A stretch of DNA of 64,000 nt from positions 1 to 64,000 of IMG/VR virus record IMGVR_UViG_3300035698_019895; one strand, 5' to 3'. Below the pieces are notes generated by a model that searched no databases, was not told the origin of the DNA, and saw only the letters and a program-made list of their open reading frames with translations. The DNA comes from a virus. Below are positions 22,710 through 31,677 of the stretch, piece after piece. Position 1 is the stretch's first letter, and each line of letters starts with the position of its first letter. The translations under genes were made by a program, and so were the position numbers.

Positions 22710-24395
22710 ATGAGAGTATATATTCAAGGAAGACAAAAAAGAGAAGAAAATCTTACTGATAGAGATTATATTACTGAAGGTGGAGAAGGTAGAATTTACG
22801 GTAAGCATGGAATAATATATAAACTATATTTTGACCCTAAAAAAGTTATTCCAAAAGCCAAAATAGATGAATTAAAAAAGATAGATAGACCAAATATATT
22901 ATGTCCTCAAGATATAATTCTTAATAAAAAATTAGCACCTATAGGGACTACGATGAAATGGATAAAAAATGTTGAACCTATCTGTAAATTGTTTAGTAAT
23001 GATTTTAAAAGCAGACTCAATATTAAACCAAACAATATAGTTATGTTAGTAGAAAGATTAGCAAAAGATATTAAATTTATTCATGATAACAATTGTTTAA
23101 TTGTAGATGGAAATGAAATGAATTATTTAGTAGATAATAAAACATTTTTAACACCTTACTTTATAGATGTAGATAGTTATCAAACTTCTCATTTTCCGGC
23201 TACAGCTATAAGTCCGGCTATAAAAGATTATCATAGCAAAAGGTTTTCTAATTTAAGTGATTGGTTTTCATTTGCGATAATAGCTACTCAACTATTTATT
23301 GGGATTCATCCATACAAAGGAACTCATCCAAAATATAAAAAATATGAGTTAGAAAAACGTATGAGAGATAATGTTTCTATATTTAATTCTAAAGTTAAAT
23401 TACCAGCATCTGTTAAAGATTTTAGTTATATACCAAAAAATTATATAGATTGGTTTATAAAACTCTTTGAAAAAGGGATAAGAACCATATCTCCATCAGT
23501 TGCTGGACAAGTAATTGTAAGTATGAAAGTGAAAACAATAAAAAGCACTAACTTGTTTACTATTCAGTTAATAAGAGAAGTAGATGATGATATTATAGAT
23601 TATAATTCTGAAGTAATATTTACAAAAGATAAAGCATATTTAAATAAATTAGAAATTCCTTGTACTGCTAACACTAATGTTTTATTTACAAAACAATCTT
23701 TAACACCATTTTTTATTGACATTAAAGATAACAAGTTGGAGCTGAAGAAGTCTAATGAAGAATCAATACCTTGTAATATACACGCAACGAATAAAACTTT
23801 TATAAATGATATGCTGTTTATTTTGATGAATGATTTGCTTTGTGAAGTAGATGTTGAAGAAATGAATTCTAAATTTATTCCAGTAATAAAATCCACATGG
23901 AATGTGTTACCTAATTCTACAAAGATTTTTAATGGTATAGTTTATCAAGATGTTTTAGGAATGCCTTGTTTAGTAATTCCTTATAAATTAGATAATGGAA
24001 AAACAGCTTGTAGAATTCAAATGGTGAATGAATTAAAGAGATATAAGATATTAGAAGCAAAGCATGATAATCAAGTTGTTATGATTATAGGATATAAGAG
24101 TAATAAATATACGAGATTTATATTTAAATTTGATAATGATTATAAAACATATAATTGTAGGAAGGAGGAAGATGAAAGATATCATATTCCAAATTTTGTA
24201 ACATTAAGTAATAACATTGTAGTATGTATTACTCCAGATGATACAATAGAAATTTTTAACAAAAGATTGGATAAGAATGATATCAAAAAAGTAGTGGATA
24301 AAGACATTAATTTCGATATGAAACTTTGTAGAAAAGGAATTGATGTTTTGTTTAGACAGAATAAAAAGTTATTTAAAATTGGTATGAATAAATAA
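22710..24395 (+). CDS. protein kinase (YegI-like) with beta-rich C-terminal region
   Basis: 561 residues. The kinase domain covers about 15-280: glycine loop EGGEGRIYG (23-31), Lys38, catalytic IVDGNEMN (D133, N138) in place of HRDxxxxN, metal-binding FIDVDSYQ (D153) in place of DFG, and the alpha-F SDWFSFAI. The DVDSYQ form is characteristic of YegI-type kinases. Residues 290-561 are beta-rich and repetitive and may form a propeller sensor. It starts two bases after the phosphatase stop. Confidence 0.8.
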   Translation: MRVYIQGRQKREENLTDRDYITEGGEGRIYGKHGIIYKLYFDPKKVIPKAKIDELKKIDRPNILCPQDIILNKKLAPIGTTMKWIKNVEPICKLFSNDFKSRLNIKPNNIVMLVERLAKDIKFIHDNNCLIVDGNEMNYLVDNKTFLTPYFIDVDSYQTSHFPATAISPAIKDYHSKRFSNLSDWFSFAIIATQLFIGIHPYKGTHPKYKKYELEKRMRDNVSIFNSKVKLPASVKDFSYIPKNYIDWFIKLFEKGIRTISPSVAGQVIVSMKVKTIKSTNLFTIQLIREVDDDIIDYNSEVIFTKDKAYLNKLEIPCTANTNVLFTKQSLTPFFIDIKDNKLELKKSNEESIPCNIHATNKTFINDMLFILMNDLLCEVDVEEMNSKFIPVIKSTWNVLPNSTKIFNGIVYQDVLGMPCLVIPYKLDNGKTACRIQMVNELKRYKILEAKHDNQVVMIIGYKSNKYTRFIFKFDNDYKTYNCRKEEDERYHIPNFVTLSNNIVVCITPDDTIEIFNKRLDKNDIKKVVDKDINFDMKLCRKGIDVLFRQNKKLFKIGMNK

Positions 24396-24404
24396 GGAGG
24401 AAAA

Positions 24405-25211
24405 ATGGATAAGAAATTTAAAGTTCATTTGGTAATAATTGACCCACAGTATGACTTTTGTAACTCAAAAGGTGCTCTGTTTGTAGCAGGTGCTGATAAA
24501 GATATGGAAAATTTGGCGAATATGATAGATAGAATAGGTTCTAGACTTGATGATATTCATGTTACATTGGATAGCCATCATTTAGTAGATATTGCTCATC
24601 CAATTTTTTGGATAGATTCTACTGGGAAACATCCAGCTCCATTCACTATTATAACTGCAGATGATGTAACGTCTGGAAAATATACCACAACTAATCCTGC
24701 ATTTTTGTCCAGAGCAATTGATTATGTTAAAGAATTAGCTAAGAACAATCGTTATCCTTTATGTATATGGCCACCTCACTGTTTAATCGGGAGTAATGGG
24801 TATAAAATAGAAGAAATTCTATATAAATCATTGTCAACTTGGGAAGAAAAGAATTTTGCAATGATTAATTTAGTTACTAAAGGTTCAAATTTTTGGACAG
24901 AACATTATAGTGCTGTAATGGCTGATGTTCCTGACCCTAGCGACCCTCATACTATGTTAAACACCTCGTTTATAAACACTCTGAAAGAAGCAGACATTGT
25001 TGCTTTGTCAGGTGAAGCTAAATCGCATTGTCTAGCAAATACAGTTAGAGATATTGCTAACAACTTTGGAGAAGAAAATATTTCCAAATTAGTATTGTTA
25101 GATGACTGTACTTCATCAGTTACTGGGTTTGAAAAATTAGGTGATGATTTTGTTTCTGAAATGACAAAAAGAGGATTAAAAGTTTCTAATTCTAAAGATT
25201 TCTTAAAATAA
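24405..25211 (+). CDS. pncA: nicotinamidase (isochorismatase fold)
   Basis: Hydrolyses nicotinamide to nicotinate. Catalytic Asp at VIIDPQYDF (D13), metal residues in LDSHHLVDIAHP, WPPHCLIGSNG (the WPxHC motif), and the nucleophile Cys in SGEAKSHCLANTVRD. 268 residues, with small insertions compared with bacterial PncA. AAGGAGG precedes ATG 24405. It provides the substrate for PncB. Confidence 0.85.
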   Translation: MDKKFKVHLVIIDPQYDFCNSKGALFVAGADKDMENLANMIDRIGSRLDDIHVTLDSHHLVDIAHPIFWIDSTGKHPAPFTIITADDVTSGKYTTTNPAFLSRAIDYVKELAKNNRYPLCIWPPHCLIGSNGYKIEEILYKSLSTWEEKNFAMINLVTKGSNFWTEHYSAVMADVPDPSDPHTMLNTSFINTLKEADIVALSGEAKSHCLANTVRDIANNFGEENISKLVLLDDCTSSVTGFEKLGDDFVSEMTKRGLKVSNSKDFLK

Positions 25212-25229
25212 TAATAGAGGAGGATTGTC

Positions 25230-25967
25230 ATGAAATTAATGAATGAAAATATGGAAAATTTATCTATCTTAGGTGGTAAGGGAGCCTTCAATTTCTCTGC
25301 TACTAAAATAGAGGACCTAGGTTCTACAGAGTATACTCTAGTTACTATAACATTAGATAAATCCGGTAGCGTGTCTTCTTACAGCTCTGAATTGTTGAAG
25401 GCTTTGAAATCAATAATTAACGCTTGTAAGAAAGCACCAAGAGCAGAAAATCTATTATTGAGAATAGTAGAATTTAACAGCAAACTTCAGGAAGTTCATG
25501 GATTTAAATTGCTTAGTACGATAAATGCTGATGATTATGATGAACCAAGTCCTGACGGAATGACAGCTCTTTTTGATTCTGTCTATGATAGTGTAGGAGC
25601 AACAGCTACTTATGCTAAGAAATTGACAGAACAAGATTTTGGAGTTAATGGTATTTGTTTTATTATCACTGATGGAGCTGACAATGTTTCTGTTTCTACT
25701 CCGAATATGGTTTTAGAAATGATTAAAAAAATTAAAGTTGGAGAAGAAATAGAATCTTTGATAACTGTATTAGTTGGTATTAACACATCTCAATGCAAAG
25801 ATGAATTAGAAAACTTTAAGGACGAAGCAAAGCTTACTCAATTTGTAGATGTAGGGGAAGCTACTAGTGGCAAGTTAGCCAAATTAGCTGCTTTCGTTAG
25901 TCAATCAATTAGTTCTCAAAGTCAATCTTTAGGTTCTGGTGGACCAAGTCAACAGTTAAACTTTTAG
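25230..25967 (+). CDS. vWA-domain protein (YegL/TerY-like)
   Basis: 245 residues. MIDAS motif DKSGS (D43, S45, S47), Thr in PDGMTALFDS and Asp in IITDGADN make a complete metal site. The C-terminus is a Ser/Gln-rich tail. GAGGAGG precedes the start. Together with the PP2C and kinase genes just upstream it forms a kinase-phosphatase-vWA triad, here interrupted by pncA. Confidence 0.8.
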   Translation: MKLMNENMENLSILGGKGAFNFSATKIEDLGSTEYTLVTITLDKSGSVSSYSSELLKALKSIINACKKAPRAENLLLRIVEFNSKLQEVHGFKLLSTINADDYDEPSPDGMTALFDSVYDSVGATATYAKKLTEQDFGVNGICFIITDGADNVSVSTPNMVLEMIKKIKVGEEIESLITVLVGINTSQCKDELENFKDEAKLTQFVDVGEATSGKLAKLAAFVSQSISSQSQSLGSGGPSQQLNF

Positions 25968-25988
25968 TTGCAAGAGAAGGATATCAAT

Positions 25989-26768
25989 ATGTTAAAAATA
26001 GATTGTAAAAAAGAGACGGATAAAATAGTAAAATTTATCCAAGATACTTTCAAAGAAAAAGGATTTGAAAAAGCTGTCATTGGTGTCTCTGGTGGGTTAG
26101 ATAGTGCTGTTATAGTTGCTTTATTAGTAAAAGCATTAGGCAAAGATAATGTGTGTGGTTACTATATGCCAGTAGAAACTCCTAAAGATTTTACAGGTGA
26201 TGCTTATGTTGTTACTGATAGATTTAAAATTCATATGGACACTTTTGGAATTAAATCATTTATTGAGATGTTCACAACTACTTTTCTTGACCTAGCTGCT
26301 TACAAAATTAGAACAGGAAATATTATGGCTAGAACTAGAATGATGATTTTATATGATAGGTCTGCTTTTCATAAAGCTTTAGTAGTAGGAACAAGCAACA
26401 AGACAGAATTAACTTTGGGATATTTTACATTATATGGAGACAGTGCTTGTGCTTTAGAACCAATAGGACATTTATATAAAACACAAGTGAAACAGTTAGC
26501 AGAATATCTAGAAGTTCCTAAAAAAATTATAGAAAAAGCTCCAAGTGCAGAATTGTGGGAAGGCCAAACAGATGAAAACGAATTAGGTATGTCTTATGAA
26601 GAAATGGATAAAATACTTTTTATAATTATGTCTCCTCAATTTAGATATTGTGATATAGAAACAATAGATTTATTAGGATATAAAGAATTAAGAGAAAAAA
26701 TAGAAACACTGATAGACAACAATAGATTTAAATCAGAATCATCTAGAATAATAAGAGAACAATTATGA
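25989..26768 (+). CDS. nadE: ammonia-dependent NAD+ synthetase
   Basis: Final step of NAD+ synthesis. PP-loop GVSGGLDSA, then IRTGNIMARTRM, VVGTSNKTELTLGYFTLYGD and PSAELWEGQTDENELG are classic NadE motifs. 259 residues without a glutaminase domain, so ammonia is the donor. ATG 25989 behind AAGGAT is preferred to the in-frame TTG 25968. Completes PncA-PncB-NadD-NadE. Confidence 0.94.
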   Translation: MLKIDCKKETDKIVKFIQDTFKEKGFEKAVIGVSGGLDSAVIVALLVKALGKDNVCGYYMPVETPKDFTGDAYVVTDRFKIHMDTFGIKSFIEMFTTTFLDLAAYKIRTGNIMARTRMMILYDRSAFHKALVVGTSNKTELTLGYFTLYGDSACALEPIGHLYKTQVKQLAEYLEVPKKIIEKAPSAELWEGQTDENELGMSYEEMDKILFIIMSPQFRYCDIETIDLLGYKELREKIETLIDNNRFKSESSRIIREQL

Positions 26769-26965
26769 AAATAGGACAGAAAGTAAAAGCATTATCACCT
26801 TGTGATGGAAAAAGTTCGATTCAATTTGAAATAGGAAAAGTAATTTATATAGGAAGGAGAGTATTAGTAGAATTTTTTAGTAATGTATGTGGACATAATG
26901 GAAATGGAATAGGTAAGAATAGATATTGTTGGATGATTGATTTTAACAAATTACAGGAGGTATGA
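26765..26965 (+). CDS. 66-residue small beta protein
   Basis: ATGA overlap with nadE. MKIGQKVKALSPCDG, then QFEIGKVIYIGRRVLVEFF, gives an SH3-like small barrel pattern, with a later CGHNGNG. Unknown function. Confidence 0.6.
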   Translation: MKIGQKVKALSPCDGKSSIQFEIGKVIYIGRRVLVEFFSNVCGHNGNGIGKNRYCWMIDFNKLQEV

Positions 26966-26966
26966 A

Positions 26967-27235
26967 ATGAGTAATAACTCAAGAGGATTGTTTGAAATAG
27001 TAGCTGTTAGTAAAGAAAGTGATGAAATAGTGTATGGAAAAAAATAGTAGCTGAAGGAGAAAAAGAAGCTCTTTTTGAAAGCGATTTAAAAGAACAGCTT
27101 AAAGCACAGGGTTTAAAGAAAGCAGATGTTTATATAATAGTTAAAGAATTCGGTGTATTGCCTGCTAAAGAGGATGTTAAAACAGTTAAGATTATAGGAC
27201 AAGTTGGTAAAACGCTTTTAGCTAAAGAGAAATAA
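26967..27235 (+). CDS. small protein split by a -1 frameshift at A AAA AAA
   Basis: Frame 0 from ATG 26967 (after AGGAGG) codes MSNNSRGLFEIVAVSKESD and on, and stops at TAG 27045. The stop directly follows seven A's (27038-27044) that form a slippery heptamer A_AAA_AAA in the zero frame. The -1 frame continues IVAEGEKEALFESDLKEQL and on, to TAA 27233, giving ~89 residues that read as one domain. Either programmed -1 frameshifting, a real indel, or a homopolymer sequencing error. Confidence 0.6.
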
Positions 27236-27254
27236 TAAAGATAAGGAGATTAAA

Positions 27255-27560
27255 ATGATTACAAATATGAAAAAAATGTGTGAAATGCGTTTGTTGGTTT
27301 CTGTAAAAGAATTAAGTTGGTTCAAAGAAAATTTTCCTAGCTTTAAATGGGAAGCAGGCGATACTACTATTAAATGGAATGCTAATGAACCAGATGAAGT
27401 AGATATGGCTAAGAAAGCATTTGAAGCATATAAGAAAAAGCATCCAAAAGCAATGGCTTTTAAAGTTAAGAGAGATGATAAAAAAGATGCTCATGAGATT
27501 AAAGAATTCGACCCAAATGCAGAAATGATATTAATGCAAGATTGGATGCATAAAGGATAA
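27255..27560 (+). CDS. hypothetical protein, 101 residues
   Basis: AAGGAG precedes ATG 27255. Alpha/beta, basic (AKKAFEAYKKKHPKAMAFK). No family is recognised. The next gene starts one base after its stop. Confidence 0.6.
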   Translation: MITNMKKMCEMRLLVSVKELSWFKENFPSFKWEAGDTTIKWNANEPDEVDMAKKAFEAYKKKHPKAMAFKVKRDDKKDAHEIKEFDPNAEMILMQDWMHKG

Positions 27561-27561
27561 A

Positions 27562-28443
27562 ATGCAGTTTAACAAATATAGAAGCCCTAGTAGTCTTATG
27601 GAGACTCTTACTCTCCAATATCATTTACCTAGTGGAGAAGAAAAAATTGTAGGGTTAGATATAAGTCAAAGATTGCGTGGTTCTCAAGATACAGATTATT
27701 TTCTTCATATCGAAGAAAGAGTTAGAGAAGAATTAAAAAGAAAAGCTGATAAGGATATTAGAGAACATATAAATGAGAGAATGGGAGAAATGACTGCTAT
27801 ACAATATCAGAATCAATATTCGACTTTTGTTGAAGGAAATTTTGACTATAGTGCTAATAGTACTAGTACAACAATGACCGCTGATGCAACTACCCCTATA
27901 ACTTTTGGTCCATCACCACTACTCCATTGGATGGAGACTCCAAATACTAGAAAAATTATTATTAAGTTTGAAGATGGTCGTAGAACATTAGAAATTGAAA
28001 AAACTATTGATTCTGATGTTAGAATAACTCAAGAGGATATCAACAAAGCTAGAATTAAATGGTGGGGAAATGCTAGATTTCAAGTGTTAGAACGTAAAGC
28101 AGAGAGAAAAGCTGAAGATTTATTAAAAATGTTTATAGATGAAGTTGATTTTAGAAATTATAAAGAAAAAGGTTTCTTTATAGTTAAACAAGGGAACAGA
28201 ATATTTAGGATATGGAAAGATAATCATAAACATATAGACATGTGGGAAAAACGAGGACAGCTTTTCCAACCGAAAAATAGATTGTGCGTTCATACTCCTA
28301 CAAGAGAAGTTCCTTTAGCGGACGAAGTTCTAAGTAAGATATTACTGATACGTTCTGGTAATGTATTAGAAAAAAGTAATCATTGGAGTGCAGAAAGTTT
28401 AGAATCTATTAAAAACGAAGAAGAATTATTAGTTAAAGTATAG
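27562..28443 (+). CDS. hypothetical protein, 293 residues
   Basis: Helical N-terminal half with charged repeats (RVREELKRKADKDIREHI), a Thr/Ser-rich linker, then a beta-rich C-terminal half with GFFIVKQGNRIFRIW and RLCVHTPTREVPLADEVLSK. The latter looks like a conserved core, but the family is not recognised. Confidence 0.6.
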   Translation: MQFNKYRSPSSLMETLTLQYHLPSGEEKIVGLDISQRLRGSQDTDYFLHIEERVREELKRKADKDIREHINERMGEMTAIQYQNQYSTFVEGNFDYSANSTSTTMTADATTPITFGPSPLLHWMETPNTRKIIIKFEDGRRTLEIEKTIDSDVRITQEDINKARIKWWGNARFQVLERKAERKAEDLLKMFIDEVDFRNYKEKGFFIVKQGNRIFRIWKDNHKHIDMWEKRGQLFQPKNRLCVHTPTREVPLADEVLSKILLIRSGNVLEKSNHWSAESLESIKNEEELLVKV

Positions 28444-28454
28444 AAAGAAATAAT

Positions 28455-28841
28455 ATGTGGAAATTTATACAGCTTTTGTTTATGTTTATAGCAGGTCATA
28501 GTATAGCAGATACCGCTTTGCAACCTGATTCTATGGGTAGAGGTAAAAGCAGACTAAGGAAAATAGATATAAGTCGTGTTCCGCCAGGACAAAAACCACT
28601 TAATCTATGGTTCATGTGGTTAAGTCATCATTCAATAATACATGGATTTATGGTTATGTTGTTAACTTTTATGTTTACACTGGATATATCGTTTGCAATT
28701 AATCTTGGAATGATAGAAACAGTATCTCATATGACTATAGATTTTTTTAAATGTGAAGGTAAATACAGTCCTTATGTTGACCAAACTTTACATTATCTTG
28801 TCAAAGTAGGGTTAGCTCTTGCAATATTATGGAGATTATGA
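28455..28841 (+). CDS. DUF3307-like membrane protein, second copy
   Basis: 128 residues with hydrophobic segments and GHSIADTALQPDSMGR, then HHSIIHG, then MTIDFFKCEG and DQTLHYL. The His/Asp pattern parallels the gene at 19504 though overall similarity is low. Unknown function. Confidence 0.6.
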   Translation: MWKFIQLLFMFIAGHSIADTALQPDSMGRGKSRLRKIDISRVPPGQKPLNLWFMWLSHHSIIHGFMVMLLTFMFTLDISFAINLGMIETVSHMTIDFFKCEGKYSPYVDQTLHYLVKVGLALAILWRL

Positions 28842-28972
28842 AGAAAAGTTTAGATAAAATTATTAAAAAACTAAAGAAACTTGTAAGAACAGAACATAAA
28901 CCAATGACAAAAGCTGAGGGATTTATAGCTATAACATATTATTTTTCTACTGGGAACATAAAGGAAATATAA
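28838..28972 (+). CDS. 44-residue basic peptide
   Basis: ATGA overlap with the membrane protein. Lys-rich helix followed by GFIAITYYFSTGN. Coupled translation supports it. No family. Confidence 0.5.
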   Translation: MKKSLDKIIKKLKKLVRTEHKPMTKAEGFIAITYYFSTGNIKEI

Positions 28973-28973
28973 A

Positions 28974-29246
28974 ATGCCATACATAAAACAAGAAAAAAGG
29001 AAAGTTTTAAATAAACACGCCAGATTAGAACTGATTGGAATGGAATGTGAGAACGAAGGAGATTTAAATTATGTTCTTACTATGATATGTAAAGGATATC
29101 TAAACAAGTACGGTTTAATTAGATATGCTCGTTTAAATACTATTGTTGGTGCTTTAGAGTGTTGTAAATTAGAATTTTATCGTAGAAAAGCAGTGCCATA
29201 TGAAGATATGAAAATAAAAGAATCAGGTGGTGGAGATGTATATTAA
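28974..29246 (+). CDS. conserved small phage protein (YRR-YE-GDVY pattern)
   Basis: 90 residues. MPYIKQEKR opening, GDLNYVLTMICKGYL, GALECCKLEFYRRKAVPYE and terminal GDVY match a small conserved phage family I recognise by pattern but cannot assign a function. Confidence 0.68.
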   Translation: MPYIKQEKRKVLNKHARLELIGMECENEGDLNYVLTMICKGYLNKYGLIRYARLNTIVGALECCKLEFYRRKAVPYEDMKIKESGGGDVY

Positions 29247-29310
29247 TGAGAAAACCAAGAATCAGGGAGATGTAATAATTAGTTTTAAAAAACCCAAAAC
29301 AACTAAATGA
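29236..29310 (+). CDS. possible 24-residue bridging peptide
   Basis: ATG 29236 behind GGTGGTGGAG, ending with an ATGA overlap onto the cupin gene (MYINEKTKNQGDVIISF). It probably only couples translation. Confidence 0.3.
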   Translation: MYINEKTKNQGDVIISFKKPKTTK

Positions 29311-29642
29311 TTAAATCTGTAAACAAACTTTGGGGATATGAAGACAAGCTTATAAATACTGAACTTTATTGTGCTAAAATTCTAGGACTAAAACATGGTT
29401 ATCAATGTTCTCTTCATTATCATAAGAAAAAAGACGAAACATTTTATTGTTTAGATGGTTGTATAAAATTAGAACTAGAAGATGAAGTATTTACTTTAGC
29501 AAAAGGACAACAGGTGAGAATTAGACCTAAACAGAAGCATAGATTTACAGCAATAACTAATACAGCAAAAATATTAGAAGTAAGTACATATCATTCTAAT
29601 AAAGATAGTTGTCGTATTGAAAAATCAAAAGAAATAAAATGA
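29307..29642 (+). CDS. small cupin protein
   Basis: 111-residue single cupin barrel. Metal-binding motif 1 is SLHYHKKKDETFYCLDG (H37, H39, E44), with motif 2 His at H78 (PKQKHRF). It is related to phosphomannose-isomerase-type or sugar-modifying cupins. The stop overlaps the radical SAM gene (ATGA), so the two are co-translated. Confidence 0.78.
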   Translation: MIKSVNKLWGYEDKLINTELYCAKILGLKHGYQCSLHYHKKKDETFYCLDGCIKLELEDEVFTLAKGQQVRIRPKQKHRFTAITNTAKILEVSTYHSNKDSCRIEKSKEIK

Positions 29643-31126
29643 AATCTATATATTTAATTAATCCAAAAATAGATTTTCCAACATATTTCGGTTCGGAAAT
29701 ATTAAAAGAATTAAATCTAGATTCAAAAGTACTTGTTTCTGATATAGTTACCCCAACTATAGCAGCATTTGTCCCAAAAGAATTTAATGTTCAAATTTGT
29801 GATGAACGAGTTACTCCGATTGATTTTAATACTAAATCAAAGTATATTGGTATTACAGGTAAAAATGCTCAATATAAACGCATGAAAGAAATTGCTCAAA
29901 AATTTCAAACAAAGGGTAAGACAGTTATTATAGGTGGTCCCTTCGCATCACTTAGTCCAGAAGCTGTTCGTCCTTATTGTGATATTTTAGTAAAAGGAGA
30001 GATAGAGGAAATAGCAGATGAATTATTTTCAGATTTATTACGTGGAGAATGGAAACAAGAATATACTGGGACTCGTCCAAATCCAATAAAATCTCCTATA
30101 CCGAGATGGGATTTATATCCTAATCAAAGAGCAACCACAGGAATGATACAAATTTCAAGAGGATGTCCATTTGATTGTGATTTTTGCGATTTAAAATTAT
30201 ATGCAGGTCGTGGACAAAGACATAAATTAATTGAAGATGTATTAGCAGAACTAGATGTAATATATAAACATGGATATCGTCATATCTTCATAGCAGATGA
30301 TAACTTAACAGCAAATCGTAAATATGTTAAAGAATTAATGCAAGCAATAAAAGAATGGAATGAAAAACTTCCATCAGGATATGTGGGATTTGTTGCTCAA
30401 TTATCTTTAGATGCAGCCAATGACGAAGAATTAGTTAAAATATGTGCTGAAGCTGGACTTACACAAATATATATTGGAATTGAAACGTTAGAACAAAACA
30501 ATTTAGCTAACATTAATAAGTCACAAATTATCAATATAAATATAAAAGAAAAAATATTATTATTTTTAAAATATGGTATTTCTGTTATGGTAGGTTTGAT
30601 TAGTGGTTTTGATTTCGACAATTTAGATGTTTTTGAACAACAATATCAGTTTGCTATGTCATTACCAGTTCCAATTTTTCTTTTTCAAGCATTAATAGCA
30701 TATCCAAATACTCGTATTTTTAATACATTACAAGAACAAAATAGACTTGTTAATAATATATCTACTGAAGATTTGCCTTGGGAAACAAATATAATACCAA
30801 AACAAATGACAAGAAAAGAACTTACTACTGGGATACGAAGATTATTTGAGAGTATATATAGTCCAGAAATGTTCGGCAAACGTTTAACTGCTTTTATTGA
30901 TATTTTAGGTGAAAATAAAAGCTTGACAAAAGTGGAAAAAGATGATAGAATGAAGGTATTAATGTTCTCTGTTATTAAATATATAAGAAAATTAGGTAAA
31001 AAAGAGCAAGAATTATGTCAGACTATTATAAAATTAATTGTTCAAAAACCAAGAACAGGATATTATCTAATACCGATATTAATTCATTATGCTCAAATCA
31101 GTTATATGTATAGAGAGGGAAAATAA
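29639..31126 (+). CDS. B12-binding-type radical SAM enzyme
   Basis: 495 residues. The N-terminal Rossmann part (ITGKNAQYKRM, VIIGGPFASLSPE, CDILVKGEIEE) fits a cobalamin-binding domain of the BchE/HpnR group. The radical SAM core has RGCPFDCDFCDL with cluster cysteines C176, C180 and C183, then ADDNL and YIGIETLEQ. The C-terminal helical region resembles the domain found in this subfamily. Substrate is unknown, possibly a methylation of a phage or host small molecule. A promoter-like TTGACA-17-TAGAAT lies inside it at 30923-30951. Confidence 0.85.
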   Translation: MKSIYLINPKIDFPTYFGSEILKELNLDSKVLVSDIVTPTIAAFVPKEFNVQICDERVTPIDFNTKSKYIGITGKNAQYKRMKEIAQKFQTKGKTVIIGGPFASLSPEAVRPYCDILVKGEIEEIADELFSDLLRGEWKQEYTGTRPNPIKSPIPRWDLYPNQRATTGMIQISRGCPFDCDFCDLKLYAGRGQRHKLIEDVLAELDVIYKHGYRHIFIADDNLTANRKYVKELMQAIKEWNEKLPSGYVGFVAQLSLDAANDEELVKICAEAGLTQIYIGIETLEQNNLANINKSQIININIKEKILLFLKYGISVMVGLISGFDFDNLDVFEQQYQFAMSLPVPIFLFQALIAYPNTRIFNTLQEQNRLVNNISTEDLPWETNIIPKQMTRKELTTGIRRLFESIYSPEMFGKRLTAFIDILGENKSLTKVEKDDRMKVLMFSVIKYIRKLGKKEQELCQTIIKLIVQKPRTGYYLIPILIHYAQISYMYREGK

Positions 31127-31402
31127 ATGTCATTATTAACATTAAAAAAGAAGATACAAGATTGGTGGGAAATACAAACAGTTATTAGAAAAGCTTTTAA
31201 TTCAAAAGGATTTTTCATAACTGTAAGCCATAAAGTAAAAACAAAAGAGAATGAAACAGATTTAAATCATTTTTGGACGACAAGAGATTTTCCTACAAAA
31301 TCTATTCTTCCCTCTTTACAATCAATATTTAATGATTTAGATAAAAAAGAGCTATTATTTAATGACTTATTAAAGTCAAACAAGGAGCGACATAATGAAT
31401 AA
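31127..31402 (+). CDS. hypothetical protein, 91 residues
   Basis: Starts directly after the radical SAM stop. Helical N-terminus (LLTLKKKIQDWWEIQTVIRK) and a basic end. No family recognised. Confidence 0.55.
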   Translation: MSLLTLKKKIQDWWEIQTVIRKAFNSKGFFITVSHKVKTKENETDLNHFWTTRDFPTKSILPSLQSIFNDLDKKELLFNDLLKSNKERHNE

Positions 31403-31676
31403 AGCAATAAATATACCAGACTTTACAATTAATCAATTAATATATATTGTTGACTTTGATGATTTTATCATAGAACGAGGAGTGATAGCTAAACGTTATT
31501 GTGATGAGGATGATAATTATTTGTATATACTTAAAAACGATAGATTCGAAGTAGAATATGAAGAAGAAAATATGTTTAAAACTTTTCAAACAGCTAAAAA
31601 TTATATGGAAGATATTGTAAAAGAAACTTTACAAGATGTTAGAAAATTAAGTCAAAAAGATATAAGAGAGATATAA
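31395..31676 (+). CDS. hypothetical acidic protein, 93 residues
   Basis: Behind AAGGAG, overlapping the previous gene by 8 bp. Beta-strand start, then an acidic segment (YEEENMFKTFQTAKNYM) and helical end. No family recognised. Confidence 0.55.
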   Translation: MNKAINIPDFTINQLIYIVDFDDFIIERGVIAKRYCDEDDNYLYILKNDRFEVEYEEENMFKTFQTAKNYMEDIVKETLQDVRKLSQKDIREI

Positions 31677-31677
31677 A

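Noticed and set aside
30923-30951. TTGACA-17-TAGAAT inside the radical SAM gene
   Set aside because: Internal to a gene with no downstream boundary that needs it. Kept only as a remark.
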